Counted from the first letter of the stretch, positions 34,091-42,946 are shown. The stretch is 64,000 bases of DNA from Cytobacillus sp. NJ13 (GCA_030348385.1 JAUCFP010000006.1:4119501-4183500), one strand, 5' to 3'. Notes: generated from the letters alone by a model not told the origin. Numbers and translations: made by a program.

Positions 34091-34505
34091 ATAATGTTAT
34101 ATCCAGTAAAAGTAAGAATAGGTACCTCAATATTACGGAGAGAGAATTATGGGGATTAAAGCATTTAAGAAGAATATAGAAGAATATTTATATTTAGAGA
34201 ACGTCTAATGACTTATGGTTATAACATATTAAATGAGCATCTCTTACATCGGGGGAGAAATTGCGGTTAGGAGGTACGCTGCGAAACCATTATAAATACA
34301 TTGAAAGAATCCATACGTGGCCTTTTTTTAGGTGAAGGGTTAGTAAAAGTAAACGCTCCGAATTTTGTCGTGAACTTTGAAAGGCTCTGATAAATTCGGA
34401 AGTTTACTTCAAAGGTAAGTCCTGCACGAGAGTTATAACAAATTAAATAGGCCACTTGTAACCTATGTTTTAATATTAAAATACTCCTCCTGGCAGCTTA
34501 TTTGA
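34091..34505. other. Spacer with no supportable gene
   Basis: A 19-codon frame with a weak ribosome site starts at 34149 (MGIKAFKKNIEEYLYLENV) and stops at once; it may be the start of a lost gene. The rest shows nothing recognisable. It lies between R4 and the convergent SDR gene. Confidence 0.4.
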
Positions 34506-35300
34506 TTAAAAAATGGTCGGGACCATTCCTCCATCCATACGGATTGGTGAGCCTTTAAATGCAGATGCATAGGGACTGCATAAGAATGCAGCTAGTCTTC
34601 CTATTTCAAACGGTCTGATAAATCGCTGTATTTCAGATTGTGGCAGATTATTCACCATGAATTGTTTTTCTTTTTCTGAGAAGGTTATGTTTTCATTTCT
34701 GTAAATACCCTCAATTATATCCTGGACATTTTCAGAAAGTGTTGGTCCCGGCATAATCGTATTGACGGTAACTTCTGATCCTTTTGTTAGTATAGACAAG
34801 CTTTTTGCCAATGATAGGAGCATTGACTTTGTCATACAATACTGAGGCATTTGTCCAGAGGGCATTACTGCTTCTTCACTTGCAATAAAGATGATGCGGC
34901 CATCATTATTCTCTAGCATTTTTGGTAGATAATGTTTACATAATCCATTTGCGGCTAATACGTTAGTTTCGAAGTATTTTTGCCATAGCTCATCTGTAAC
35001 ATCCTCATATTGCATGATTTCGTAAATACCTATATTGTTAACTAAAATGTCTACATTCGGGAATTTTTTTAATAATTCCTCTCTTTGTTGAACATCCACA
35101 ATATCAGCTGCAGCATTTTGAGGAGAAGTTAGCGGGAATTCTGATTTGATTTCCTGTACAGTTCGTTCTACCTCCTCATAATTGCGTCCATTTATGAGAA
35201 TATTAACTCCTTCTTTAGCCAATTCTTTCGCTATTGCTTTACCTATGCCTTTTGTTGAGCCTGTAACTAAAGCGGTTTTTTTCAATAATTCCATTTCCAA
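34506..35300 (-). CDS. Short-chain dehydrogenase/reductase (SDR)
   Basis: Classical SDR of about 264 aa. Cofactor motif TGSTKGIG near the N terminus, NNIG, and the catalytic YCMTK are present; the usual catalytic Ser region reads IASEEA. TTG 35300 is nine bases from AAAGGAG; ATG 35294 is the alternative. It follows the AraC-type regulator gene on the same strand with a 26-base gap, so the regulator probably controls it. Substrate unknown. Confidence 0.88.
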   Translation of the reverse strand: MEMELLKKTALVTGSTKGIGKAIAKELAKEGVNILINGRNYEEVERTVQEIKSEFPLTSPQNAAADIVDVQQREELLKKFPNVDILVNNIGIYEIMQYEDVTDELWQKYFETNVLAANGLCKHYLPKMLENNDGRIIFIASEEAVMPSGQMPQYCMTKSMLLSLAKSLSILTKGSEVTVNTIMPGPTLSENVQDIIEGIYRNENITFSEKEKQFMVNNLPQSEIQRFIRPFEIGRLAAFLCSPYASAFKGSPIRMDGGMVPTIF

Positions 35301-35326
35301 GATACATTTCTCCTTTATGCTGGTTA

Positions 35327-36340
35327 TCAACTTAGTTCGTTTATAAGTGCATGTTCAGCACGCCAATTTAAAGGGGTCATACCTTCCCAGCTACGGAAGG
35401 CTCGATAAAACGAGCTCTGATCTTTATATCCAACAAGAAATGCCACTTCTTTAATATCTAGATTAGGATTAGCCAAGTACTGTCTTGACTGTTCATGACG
35501 GGCTTCCTTTAGCAACTCCTTAAAGCTGGTCTCTTCGTTAGCAAGCTGGCGCTGTAAGGTTCGTTCGCTCATGCCGAGCTCACTTGCTACATCTTGTATG
35601 TCGAGTCGTTCTCCTGTTAAATTGCGTTTCAATATCCACTTAACTATCTCCGTTATGGAGTGACTGTGGCGCTGTTCCTCTAATGTTTGCTCCAATACTG
35701 GTGTTAAGATCTCCAGTAAGTCAGCATTGTAGGAAGTAAAGGGGCGATTAAGGTCATCTCTTTGCAATGTCAGACTATTACGTTCTGCTCCAATGTGGAT
35801 AGGGCAGCCAAAGTATTCTTCAAGCGTCTGTACTTGACCAAATGAATGTGTAAATTCTACTGATTTAGCTTTTATAGAATAACCGGTGCCTCGTCGTCCA
35901 AGTTCCAATAAAAACGCGAGAGTGGTCCCAACAAGTAGGGGTGGTCCCGCATGCTCCGTATCAAACCATTCCAGTTCAATTACACAATTTGTGTCTTCCT
36001 CCATAATGCGTAATTTTTCAGGAGGACACATTTCTTTGTACCGAGCCATTCTTTCAAGAGCATCCCGATAATCACGGGCATGGTAAGCTGCCAGTACAGG
36101 CGGGGGGTACTGCGTTGTTTCAAATACTGTCGGAAGTTGCAGCATTTCAACTTCCATGTCACCGATGATATCGGAATATGCTTGCCATAATGCGTAATAT
36201 TGGTCAACAGTGACAACTTGTTCAGTGATTACAGTAAGCGGCATTTTTGTTTTCCGAACCAAATCATAAGCATTAATTCCAAGTTTTTTTAGCCCCGTCC
36301 AAAGTCCATCCGGTATTCTAACACGAGTATTTATAGTCAT
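35327..36340 (-). CDS. AraC-family transcriptional regulator
   Basis: 337 aa. The N-terminal arabinose-binding-like domain (PF12625 type) covers about residues 20-200. The C-terminal AraC double helix-turn-helix has VASELGMSERTLQRQLA and EVAFLVGYKDQSSFYRAFRSWEGMTPLNWR. First gene of a two-gene unit with the SDR. The repeat elements on both sides point the opposite way from this operon. Confidence 0.9.
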   Translation of the reverse strand: MTINTRVRIPDGLWTGLKKLGINAYDLVRKTKMPLTVITEQVVTVDQYYALWQAYSDIIGDMEVEMLQLPTVFETTQYPPPVLAAYHARDYRDALERMARYKEMCPPEKLRIMEEDTNCVIELEWFDTEHAGPPLLVGTTLAFLLELGRRGTGYSIKAKSVEFTHSFGQVQTLEEYFGCPIHIGAERNSLTLQRDDLNRPFTSYNADLLEILTPVLEQTLEEQRHSHSITEIVKWILKRNLTGERLDIQDVASELGMSERTLQRQLANEETSFKELLKEARHEQSRQYLANPNLDIKEVAFLVGYKDQSSFYRAFRSWEGMTPLNWRAEHALINELS

Positions 36341-36552
36341 TCCTATTACACCTCTCTACCTATCAGCACATTACAGCTAACTCTGTTAACGGGATAGTTA
36401 TTTCATTTTACTTATATATTGTCTTTCTGTAATTAGCAGGGAACGACAATCCATTTGCCAAAGACGCCAAGAATGAGAAATTCTATTGTAATTATAACAA
36501 CTTTAATTATTGCTTAAAGCTACTCACTGAAGATATAGATGTTATTTCACTT

Positions 36553-36672
36553 AATGGGGCACCATTAGAGGTTATACAAAATTTAATGGGACACGAAAAA
36601 AGCGAAACAACTAGAGTCTATGCATACTTGAGTGGACATTTGAGACGTGAGTTATATAAGAAATTCTGCTGA
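36553..36672 (+). pseudogene. C-terminal fragment of tyrosine recombinase
   Basis: Encodes 38 residues, NGAPLEVIQNLMGHEKSETT through LYKKF, identical to residues 241-278 of the recombinase at 38391-39230. It includes the histidine and tyrosine of the active site. Fourteen of 38 codons differ from the intact gene and every change is synonymous. The upstream junction CTTAATGGGGCA is itself right-core-like, and repeat R5 follows the stop. No N-terminal part is present. Confidence 0.93.
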
Positions 36673-36719
36673 TGCAGCATTTTTTATTGAATTAATGGGG
36701 CAGATTTGTTGAAGAAGGT
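36667..36719 (+). repeat. Cassette-array repeat R5 (half)
   Basis: Hairpin TGCTGATGCAGCA plus T-run overlaps the fragment's stop. Right core TTGAATTAATGGGGCAG then ATTTGTTGAAGAAGG. No left core; the coding end takes its place, as at R7. Confidence 0.82.
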
Positions 36720-36788
36720 ATTTGTAATTGAAAATTGAATAATTAGTTATATATACAGTGAGTTAATTAATATAAAGGAGAAATTAAA

Positions 36789-37289
36789 TTGAGCGAGCTT
36801 AAACTAATTAAGACTTACAAAAACGAGCTTCAAAAATACTCTTTAGAACAGCTAAGTTATAAATCTGGAGAAACGGTCTGGTCAATTGGGCAAATGTATG
36901 ACCATTTAATCCTTGTTGCCCATGAGTACCTGGATAATGTTGAAAAATGTTCCACATTATATGATGAACAGCCCCTGGGGAAAACTGAGTTTGGTGTGCA
37001 TTTATTTAAGATAGGAGGGTTTCCTCCAATAAAAATTAAATTACCGGTTGAACTAAATGCTCCACCTAATAATTCAGATAGCAATGACGATCTTATCAGA
37101 AGAATGGAACAAGTAATTCTAAGGTTAAGTCAATGGGAATCGAAAGTGGATAATATAAACCCAAATTATAAAGTAGAGCATGGAGGGTTCGGGTGGCTGA
37201 ATGCAAGGGAATGGTATGATTTAGTTGGTATGCATTTTCGCCATCACTTGCGCCAAAAAGATGAGTTAGAACAAAGGCTTGTTAAATGA
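36789..37289 (+). CDS. DinB-family protein
   Basis: 166-aa four-helix-bundle protein of the DinB/DfsB-like superfamily, possibly a metal-dependent thiol transferase. The first helix carries MYDHLILVAHEYLDN and the last HFRHHLRQKDELEQRL, supplying the usual His ligands. TTG start behind AAGGAG. The stop overlaps the start of R6. Substrate unknown. Confidence 0.8.
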   Translation: MSELKLIKTYKNELQKYSLEQLSYKSGETVWSIGQMYDHLILVAHEYLDNVEKCSTLYDEQPLGKTEFGVHLFKIGGFPPIKIKLPVELNAPPNNSDSNDDLIRRMEQVILRLSQWESKVDNINPNYKVEHGGFGWLNAREWYDLVGMHFRHHLRQKDELEQRLVK

Positions 37290-37420
37290 CGGGTGTGCAG
37301 GTTGAGGATAGGATGGTTTTGGCTAGCCTGTCTTCTTATTCAAGAAACGGGTGCAAGAGTTGAAGATCCAATAGGATCCAGCTCTTTTTTCGTATTCAGC
37401 TAAAGGGCACATTAGTTGAT
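37286..37420 (+). repeat. Cassette-array repeat R6 (two elements fused)
   Basis: A left core (GACGGGTGTGC) and hairpin GGCTAGCC are followed directly by another left core (AAGAAACGGGTGC). The second hairpin is GAGTTG-GATCC / GGATC-CAGCTC with T-run, then right core TTCAGCTAAAGGGCACATTAGTTGA. No gene separates the two halves, as if a unit between them was lost. Confidence 0.8.
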
Positions 37421-37507
37421 TTAATTATATATAAGTTTTGCCTTGACCTAGTTTTCAGTCGATCTATACTTAGATTGCTGATGGAAAAATATGGGGAGTT
37501 GATTAGT

Positions 37508-38293
37508 TTGGATACTAAACATTTCTTAGACCAAATAACTATACTTTTTAAAGAAGAACTTAGGGATAATTTGTTAGGGATTTATTTACATGGATCTCTA
37601 GCAATGGGTTGTTTTAATCCCCATAAAAGTGATATCGATTTCTTAGTCGTTGTAAATGAAAATCTAACACGAGTAAATAATTCTAGGATTGCAAAATTAG
37701 CTTTATCCTTACATGATGAAATGTCTAATGAGCGTGGAATAGAGTTCACTATTATCTTAGAAACTTACCTAAAAAAGTTTGTTTATCCAACTCCTTTTGA
37801 GTTTCATTACTCTGATAATCACAGGGAGAAATATCGCACAGATGAGAATTATCTTTGCGGGGGATTTGAAGATGAAGATTTAGCTTCACAAATAGTTGTT
37901 GCCTATGAGAGAGGAATAACACTGTATGGAAAACCATTAAGTGAACTTTATGAACCAATCGATAGTCAATATTACCTTGCCTCCATTCTACATGATGTGG
38001 AGGGAGCTGCAGAGGAGATTATTAGCAATCCACCTGCGTACCTGACTCCTATGTACTTAACCTTAAATCTCTGTCGCGTTCTTTATTTTATTAAAGAAGG
38101 TAAGATATCTTCAAAGCGAGAAGGCGGGGAATGGGGAATAAATAATCTGCCTCATAAATACCAGCAGTTGGTTGAACATTGTCTAAATGAATATAACGGA
38201 GAAACAGTTAGTAGTGAAGTTGTTTCCCGAGTTTTTTATGAATTTATTGAATTCATGATTAAAGAAATAAAGCAGGACATCTTATTTAGCTAA
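37508..38293 (+). CDS. Aminoglycoside (spectinomycin-type) nucleotidyltransferase-like protein
   Basis: About 261 aa, the length of AadA/ANT(9) enzymes. The nucleotidyltransferase motif HGSLAMGCFNPHKSDIDFLVVV carries GS and D-x-D metal ligands, and a DUF4111-like helical C-terminal domain follows with NLCRVLYFIKEGKISSKREG. TTG 37508 is nine bases from GGGGAG; longer in-frame starts at 37475 and 37481 lack a site. Streptomycin or spectinomycin adenylylation is plausible but unproven. It lies 97 bases before the recombinase, with no repeat between. Confidence 0.82.
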   Translation: MDTKHFLDQITILFKEELRDNLLGIYLHGSLAMGCFNPHKSDIDFLVVVNENLTRVNNSRIAKLALSLHDEMSNERGIEFTIILETYLKKFVYPTPFEFHYSDNHREKYRTDENYLCGGFEDEDLASQIVVAYERGITLYGKPLSELYEPIDSQYYLASILHDVEGAAEEIISNPPAYLTPMYLTLNLCRVLYFIKEGKISSKREGGEWGINNLPHKYQQLVEHCLNEYNGETVSSEVVSRVFYEFIEFMIKEIKQDILFS

Positions 38294-38390
38294 CGATTTC
38301 CATTGCTTAATAAAATTCTATGAAAATAGTATATTTAAAAGTTTTCAGGCGAATACTGTAAGTAATAGAACGATCGGGGAGTTGTTCATT

Positions 38391-39230
38391 ATGCTTGTAT
38401 CTGAAGCCTGGAATCTATATAAAGCAGATAAACAAATTCAGGGGTATTCTTCTCAAACCTTAAAGGTATATAAAGTGCAAATGTCCTTATTGATCAAATA
38501 CTTTGGAGATATTAAAATTACTGATATTACAACAGAATCTATTAAACTATATCTTGGAGAAGTGGCAGCTGAGTTAAAAACTTCTAGTCTCTGCCATCGG
38601 ATACGTTTTATAAAATCGTTATTTAAATGGGCTCAAGAAGAGAAGTATGTTTCGATTAACCCGGTATCTACCATTAAAGAACCCAAGCCGGAGAGTAGAA
38701 TTCCTAAGTTTTTAACAGAAGAGGAGATTGAATTACTTCGTGAAGCCTGTGATACTACATTTAAGAAAGCGTTATTTGAGTTTATGTATTCAACCGGTTG
38801 TAGGATTGGAGAGGTCGTAAACCTAGATAAGCATTCCATTAACTTTGCAGAACAGTCTGTTATCGTTTTTGGAAAAGGTAAAAAAGAAAGAGAAGCGTAT
38901 TTTAACACTAGATGTAGTATCTGGTTAAAAAGATATTTGGAAGATAGGACAGATGATCAACAGGCTCTGTTCGTAACGATTGGAGCACCACATCGAATGA
39001 GTGTTGCACAGATGAGATATGTAATTAAAAAAATTTCTAACAGAGCGGGAATAAATAAATGCATTCATCCACATCAACTTCGGCATAGTTATGCAACAAC
39101 ACTTATTAATAATGGAGCACCTTTAGAGGTCATACAGAATTTGATGGGACACGAAAAGAGCGAAACCACCAGAGTATACGCTTATCTAAGTGGACATTTG
39201 AGACGTGAGCTATATAAGAAATTCTTTTAG
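38391..39230 (+). CDS. Tyrosine recombinase/integrase (XerC/XerD-like)
   Basis: 279 aa. SAM-like N-terminal domain (residues 1-85) and catalytic domain. Active-site residues are R138 (STGCRIGE), K in GKGKKER (162-167), H228-x-x-R231 (HPHQLRH), H254 (MGHEKS) and Tyr263 (TRVY). All are intact. ATG 38391 follows GGGGAG; TTG 38382 is too close. The stop codon TAG runs into repeat R7. It is the only recombinase in the array and the best candidate to act on the repeats. It has no attachment-site clue of its own; a Xer-type housekeeping role is less likely given its setting. Confidence 0.93.
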   Translation: MLVSEAWNLYKADKQIQGYSSQTLKVYKVQMSLLIKYFGDIKITDITTESIKLYLGEVAAELKTSSLCHRIRFIKSLFKWAQEEKYVSINPVSTIKEPKPESRIPKFLTEEEIELLREACDTTFKKALFEFMYSTGCRIGEVVNLDKHSINFAEQSVIVFGKGKKEREAYFNTRCSIWLKRYLEDRTDDQQALFVTIGAPHRMSVAQMRYVIKKISNRAGINKCIHPHQLRHSYATTLINNGAPLEVIQNLMGHEKSETTRVYAYLSGHLRRELYKKFF

Positions 39231-39287
39231 GTGCTGCTTGATGCAGCATTTTTTATAGTGCTAAAGGGGCAGGTTACTTGAACAAAG
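39230..39287 (+). repeat. Cassette-array repeat R7
   Basis: Hairpin TGCTGCTTGATGCAGCA plus T-run; right core ATAGTGCTAAAGGGGCAGG then TTACTTGAACAAAG. It begins on the recombinase stop (TAGGTGC). Confidence 0.85.
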
Positions 39288-39358
39288 AGCTAGTAATATG
39301 GAATTATTAGAAGAATAATCTTTGAATAAATAAATTATTAGATATGGGGGATGAAACA

Positions 39359-39838
39359 TTGCAGATTCGTGAAATTGAAGAAAAAGACAATCAAACAATA
39401 GAGCAAATTATTAAACGCTCATTGGAATCATTTAACTTAAACATTCCAGGAACAGCCTATTTTGACCCCCAACTGAGCAGTCTAGCACAATTTTACAAGC
39501 AACAATCAAATGCAAAGTATTGGGTTGCAGTGAATGAACAAGATGAAGTGGTAGGCGGTGTGGGTATTGCACCATTTGGACAGAACACGGGGATTTGCGA
39601 GTTGCAAAAGCTATATATTACACCCGAAGCTCAAGGTATGGGTCTGTCGAAGGAGCTGATGAAAGTAGCACTCGACTTCGCCAAGGAACACTATACACAC
39701 TGTTACTTAGAAACATTGAAGAAACTCCGAGCAGCTAATCTCCTTTACATCAAATTAGGTTTCCAACAACTTGAAAGAGCACTAGATGGTTCAGAGCATA
39801 ATGCTATGGACGCTTGGTATATAAAAGAATTATCGTAA
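39359..39838 (+). CDS. GNAT-family N-acetyltransferase
   Basis: 159-aa acetyl-CoA-dependent acetyltransferase. Motif A region LQKLYITPEAQGMGLSKELMKVALDFA holds the acetyl-CoA loop (Q-x-x-G-x-G/S), and YIKLGFQQLERAL is motif B. TTG 39359 is eight bases from GGGGGA. Acceptor unknown. Bounded by R7 and R8. Confidence 0.88.
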   Translation: MQIREIEEKDNQTIEQIIKRSLESFNLNIPGTAYFDPQLSSLAQFYKQQSNAKYWVAVNEQDEVVGGVGIAPFGQNTGICELQKLYITPEAQGMGLSKELMKVALDFAKEHYTHCYLETLKKLRAANLLYIKLGFQQLERALDGSEHNAMDAWYIKELS

Positions 39839-39921
39839 AGGAGGGTATAAGATAAGAAATAAGACAATTAAATTCTACTGATGCTGATAAGTAAAATTTA
39901 GTAGAGATTGTGATGATATAT

Positions 39922-40012
39922 ATTTAAACAAACGGGTGCATTACTTAAAGAACGGCTGCCATTACAGCCGTTCTTTTTATTCAACTATAGGGGCAGTTTA
40001 GTTTAATAAGGG
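39922..40012 (+). repeat. Cassette-array repeat R8
   Basis: Full copy. TTAAACAAACGGGTGCATTA, hairpin AACGGCTG..CAGCCGTT plus CTTTTT, right core TTCAACTATAGGGGCAG then TTTAGTTTAATAAGGG. Confidence 0.88.
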
Positions 40013-40135
40013 AAATAGTTTATGTAGATAGAAAAGAAGGCTGCTGAAATAGCATAAAGGGTTCCGTTTTAGGGTGCATAATCTATAAATGTCAATAGAA
40101 ATGTCCTGTGAATTGGTACAGGACATTTTGCAGTA

Positions 40136-40236
40136 ATTGAACAAACCCGTGGTATTGCACGCAACATTAGCCAACTCTTGAAGGAGTTCTTAATAGAGAG
40201 TCGTTTCATTAAAACGGGGCATGTTAGTTGAGGCTT
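40136..40236 (+). repeat. Cassette-array repeat R9
   Basis: Left core divergent (TTGAACAAACCCGTGG), short AACTC..GAGTT hairpin, right core TTTCATTAAAACGGGGCATGTTAGTTGAGG. No gene lies between R8 and R9. Confidence 0.65.
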
Positions 40237-40254
40237 AAGAGGCATTATTATCTC

Positions 40255-40800
40255 TTAAGCATCTGGAATCATTGTAATAGCAACTGTTCGAACTGCAGTA
40301 TCTTCTGCATTATTTTCACTTGTATTATGGTAGTACTTATTAATTAATTCATTTAATTCATTTTGGAATTGCTTGAATTTTTCATCATCTAACTCTAACG
40401 CGGCTAAAGAAAAAGTAGCACTATCCTCTGAATTGTTTTGCTCTTCTAATTTTTTAAGATAACTTTGATATTGATACAAAAGAGATAATTGGTAGTAAGT
40501 AACATAATCAAGTTTCTGCTGTTGCGATGCTTTTTTCCATTCCTCCGCATCGATTTTAGCCTCATCTTCTTTTAAAACATAATATTTTTCAGAAACTGAT
40601 TTCACTTTTTTTTCTTTAATAACGTGAATAATTCCAGAATCCATCATAATTTGTAATTGTCTATATAGAGTTGCTTGAGGTACATCTTTAATGATTTTGA
40701 CCATTTCTAAAGGTGTTAATCCATTTTCTTTATTTCTCATTAATGATTGGCAAATTTTCATTCTAACGGGATGCATTAAAACATCAACTTTATTGACCAT
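40255..40800 (-). CDS. Winged-helix transcriptional regulator (HTH_20/ArsR-like)
   Basis: 181 aa. N-terminal winged helix (LMHPVRMKICQSL ... VPQATLYRQLQIMMDSGIIHVIKEKKVKSVSEKYYVL), then an acidic helical C-terminal domain. It is a paralogue of the regulator at 51011-51559. Divergent from the serine hydrolase gene, with a perfect palindrome between them, so it probably controls that gene and itself. Confidence 0.87.
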   Translation of the reverse strand: MVNKVDVLMHPVRMKICQSLMRNKENGLTPLEMVKIIKDVPQATLYRQLQIMMDSGIIHVIKEKKVKSVSEKYYVLKEDEAKIDAEEWKKASQQQKLDYVTYYQLSLLYQYQSYLKKLEEQNNSEDSATFSLAALELDDEKFKQFQNELNELINKYYHNTSENNAEDTAVRTVAITMIPDA

Positions 40801-40879
40801 AATATCCCCTCTTATTCATCCAATTTTTCATTCCTATTATAAATAATGAGAATAGTTATTGCAATCATCCAGCTTTTGA

Positions 40880-40903
40880 ATTATCATTATCGATAATGAT
40901 AAT
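40880..40903. promoter_or_regulatory. Palindromic operator in divergent promoter region
   Basis: Perfect inverted repeat with 11-bp arms ATTATCATTAT and ATAATGATAAT around CG. The GATAAT units resemble half of a Fur box, but two outward units face each other unlike the usual 7-1-7 form. Binding by the adjacent winged-helix regulator is the simpler idea. Confidence 0.55.
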
Positions 40904-41008
40904 GAATGTTAGTTATGCAGAGTTAAATCTCTTAAAGATATTGATTTTTTAGCTTTTCTCTAAGGGCGTTAATCTGAGACTATTACTTTTATGAGAGGGG
41001 ATAAGAAA

Positions 41009-42946
41009 ATGATAAAAAGAATAGGATTGATATTAACAGTTAGTATTATTATGTTTTTGACTGTTTTTGGACTAAGTACAAAACTTAGTTTTGCAGCGGA
41101 AATAAAGAAAATTAACGGGGAAACACCTTCGGGTATTCCATTGAATGAGATGGAAGAAAAGATAGATCAATATGTATCGCAGTATTTAGACAAAACAACA
41201 CCAGGGGCTGCAATTGCAGTTGTGAAAGATGGTCAAATTATTCTCTCAAAAGGCTATGGATATGCGGATGTTGAAAAGCAAATTTCAGTTGATCCATCAA
41301 AGACAGTTTTTGAATGGGCATCCATAAGTAAATTATTCACTTGGACATCTGCAATGCAATTAGTTGAACAAGGTAAACTTGATTTAGATGAGGATATTAA
41401 AACGTATCTGCCTTCTGACTTTGCAAAAAAACTTAATTTCCAACAAACTGTTACAATGAGAGATCTTATGAATCATGCTGCTGGATTTGGAGACTACGCC
41501 TTTGATACAATTGCTTTTTCAAAGGAAGGATTATTCCCTCTTGAAGAAGCATTACTACTTGATAAATCTAAACAGTATTATAAAGTGGGAACAGCTAGTT
41601 CGTATAGTAACTTTGGAGCATCTCTTGCTGGTTATGTAGTGGAATGTATAAGTAAACAGCCATTTCATGATTATGAACGGGAACATTTATTTAATGTACT
41701 TGAGATGAATAATACAACGGGAAATACAACATTTGATGATAATAAAAAACTTTTAGAAACAAAAGCAAAGGGATATTTACCAAATCCAGAAGGAGGTTTC
41801 CTTCTTGGTAATTGGTCATATGTTTCTCATTATCCGGCAGGTTCTATAAACGGTACGGTAGAAGATTTGGCAAAATATGCAATTGCAATAACTCCTGAAA
41901 AAGGTCAAAAGTCACCACTATTTGATAATTCAGTTACATTAGAAACTATGTTTTCACCAAGTTACAGTTTAGATGGAGAAATGGTTGGAACGGCACATGG
42001 TTTTTTTGAATATTTGGGAGAATACCGTACTATTGGTCATGGAGGTAATACTGCAGCATTTTCAAGTCAATTTGCGATAGTACCTGAAGAAAGATTTGGA
42101 ATTGTAATCCTTACAAATGCAAGTGCTGAAATGGACATTCTATTTGGAGTACAAGAATTGTTAATTGGTAAAAAGCATAAAGAGAGTAAAGTTCCTTATC
42201 AAAAACTACCTTCTTCAAATGAAGTAGATGGAAAATATGTTCCATTTCAACGGCAAGAGGGAAATTTTTTAGAATTTGCAAATTATCAAAATTTATATAC
42301 AGTTAGTGCAACGAACAAAAATGAAATCACAATGAGTTTAGGGCAATATAAAGGTACTTATGTACAGACGAAACCATATTATTATGAACTTGTTAAAGAA
42401 AATTTCCCTATTTTTAGAAATGCGTATCCCATTTTAAAATTCAAAATGGAAGAAGGCAAAGTGAAACAGATAATTGTAGGACATGGTATGGATTTATCTG
42501 AACTACCACCTGATAGATCAATCCCAGTTTTAATTGCTAGTGTTTTAGTATTATTAAGTACAACTCTATATTTCTTAATTGCACCACTGATTTTACTCTT
42601 TCTTAAATTTAAAAATAGAAAGAAACAATTAGAATTAGAAGATAAAAGATTTAATTTCTACTATTCAATATTAATATTATGTGGTACAATGACTGTTTTT
42701 AACAATCTAATATGTATTACTAGAATTATGATGAATAAATTCCGTACTTTTGCGGAGGTCAACCCTCATCTTTTACTGAATTATCCTTTACTCGTATGTA
42801 CAGTTATTGCAGCCTTCTTCTCTATCAAATATATGAGAAAAATAGTAAGTTCTAAAAAACGTAAAGTATTTTATATTCTTACACTTACTTTGTTAACTTT
42901 ATTATTTGCATTATTAATAGGATGGAATTTCTTTATTGTTGTATAA
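41009..42946 (+). CDS. Beta-lactamase-fold serine hydrolase, membrane-anchored
   Basis: 645 aa. Signal peptide or anchor at residues 1-30 ending FAAE. The class C/penicillin-binding-like domain has SxxK (ASISKLF), YxN (SYSNFG) and HGG (IGHGGN) motifs, all intact. After about residue 480 comes a C-terminal part with four to five transmembrane helices. The catalytic domain is outside the cell. Likely a D-aminopeptidase- or esterase-like enzyme acting on wall material or an antimicrobial. ATG 41009 follows GAGAGGGG. Confidence 0.92.
   Translation: MIKRIGLILTVSIIMFLTVFGLSTKLSFAAEIKKINGETPSGIPLNEMEEKIDQYVSQYLDKTTPGAAIAVVKDGQIILSKGYGYADVEKQISVDPSKTVFEWASISKLFTWTSAMQLVEQGKLDLDEDIKTYLPSDFAKKLNFQQTVTMRDLMNHAAGFGDYAFDTIAFSKEGLFPLEEALLLDKSKQYYKVGTASSYSNFGASLAGYVVECISKQPFHDYEREHLFNVLEMNNTTGNTTFDDNKKLLETKAKGYLPNPEGGFLLGNWSYVSHYPAGSINGTVEDLAKYAIAITPEKGQKSPLFDNSVTLETMFSPSYSLDGEMVGTAHGFFEYLGEYRTIGHGGNTAAFSSQFAIVPEERFGIVILTNASAEMDILFGVQELLIGKKHKESKVPYQKLPSSNEVDGKYVPFQRQEGNFLEFANYQNLYTVSATNKNEITMSLGQYKGTYVQTKPYYYELVKENFPIFRNAYPILKFKMEEGKVKQIIVGHGMDLSELPPDRSIPVLIASVLVLLSTTLYFLIAPLILLFLKFKNRKKQLELEDKRFNFYYSILILCGTMTVFNNLICITRIMMNKFRTFAEVNPHLLLNYPLLVCTVIAAFFSIKYMRKIVSSKKRKVFYILTLTLLTLLFALLIGWNFFIVV

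Noticed and set aside
40880..40903. Fur box
   Set aside because: The GATAAT units are arranged as one long palindrome rather than the 7-1-7 form, and no iron gene is adjacent.
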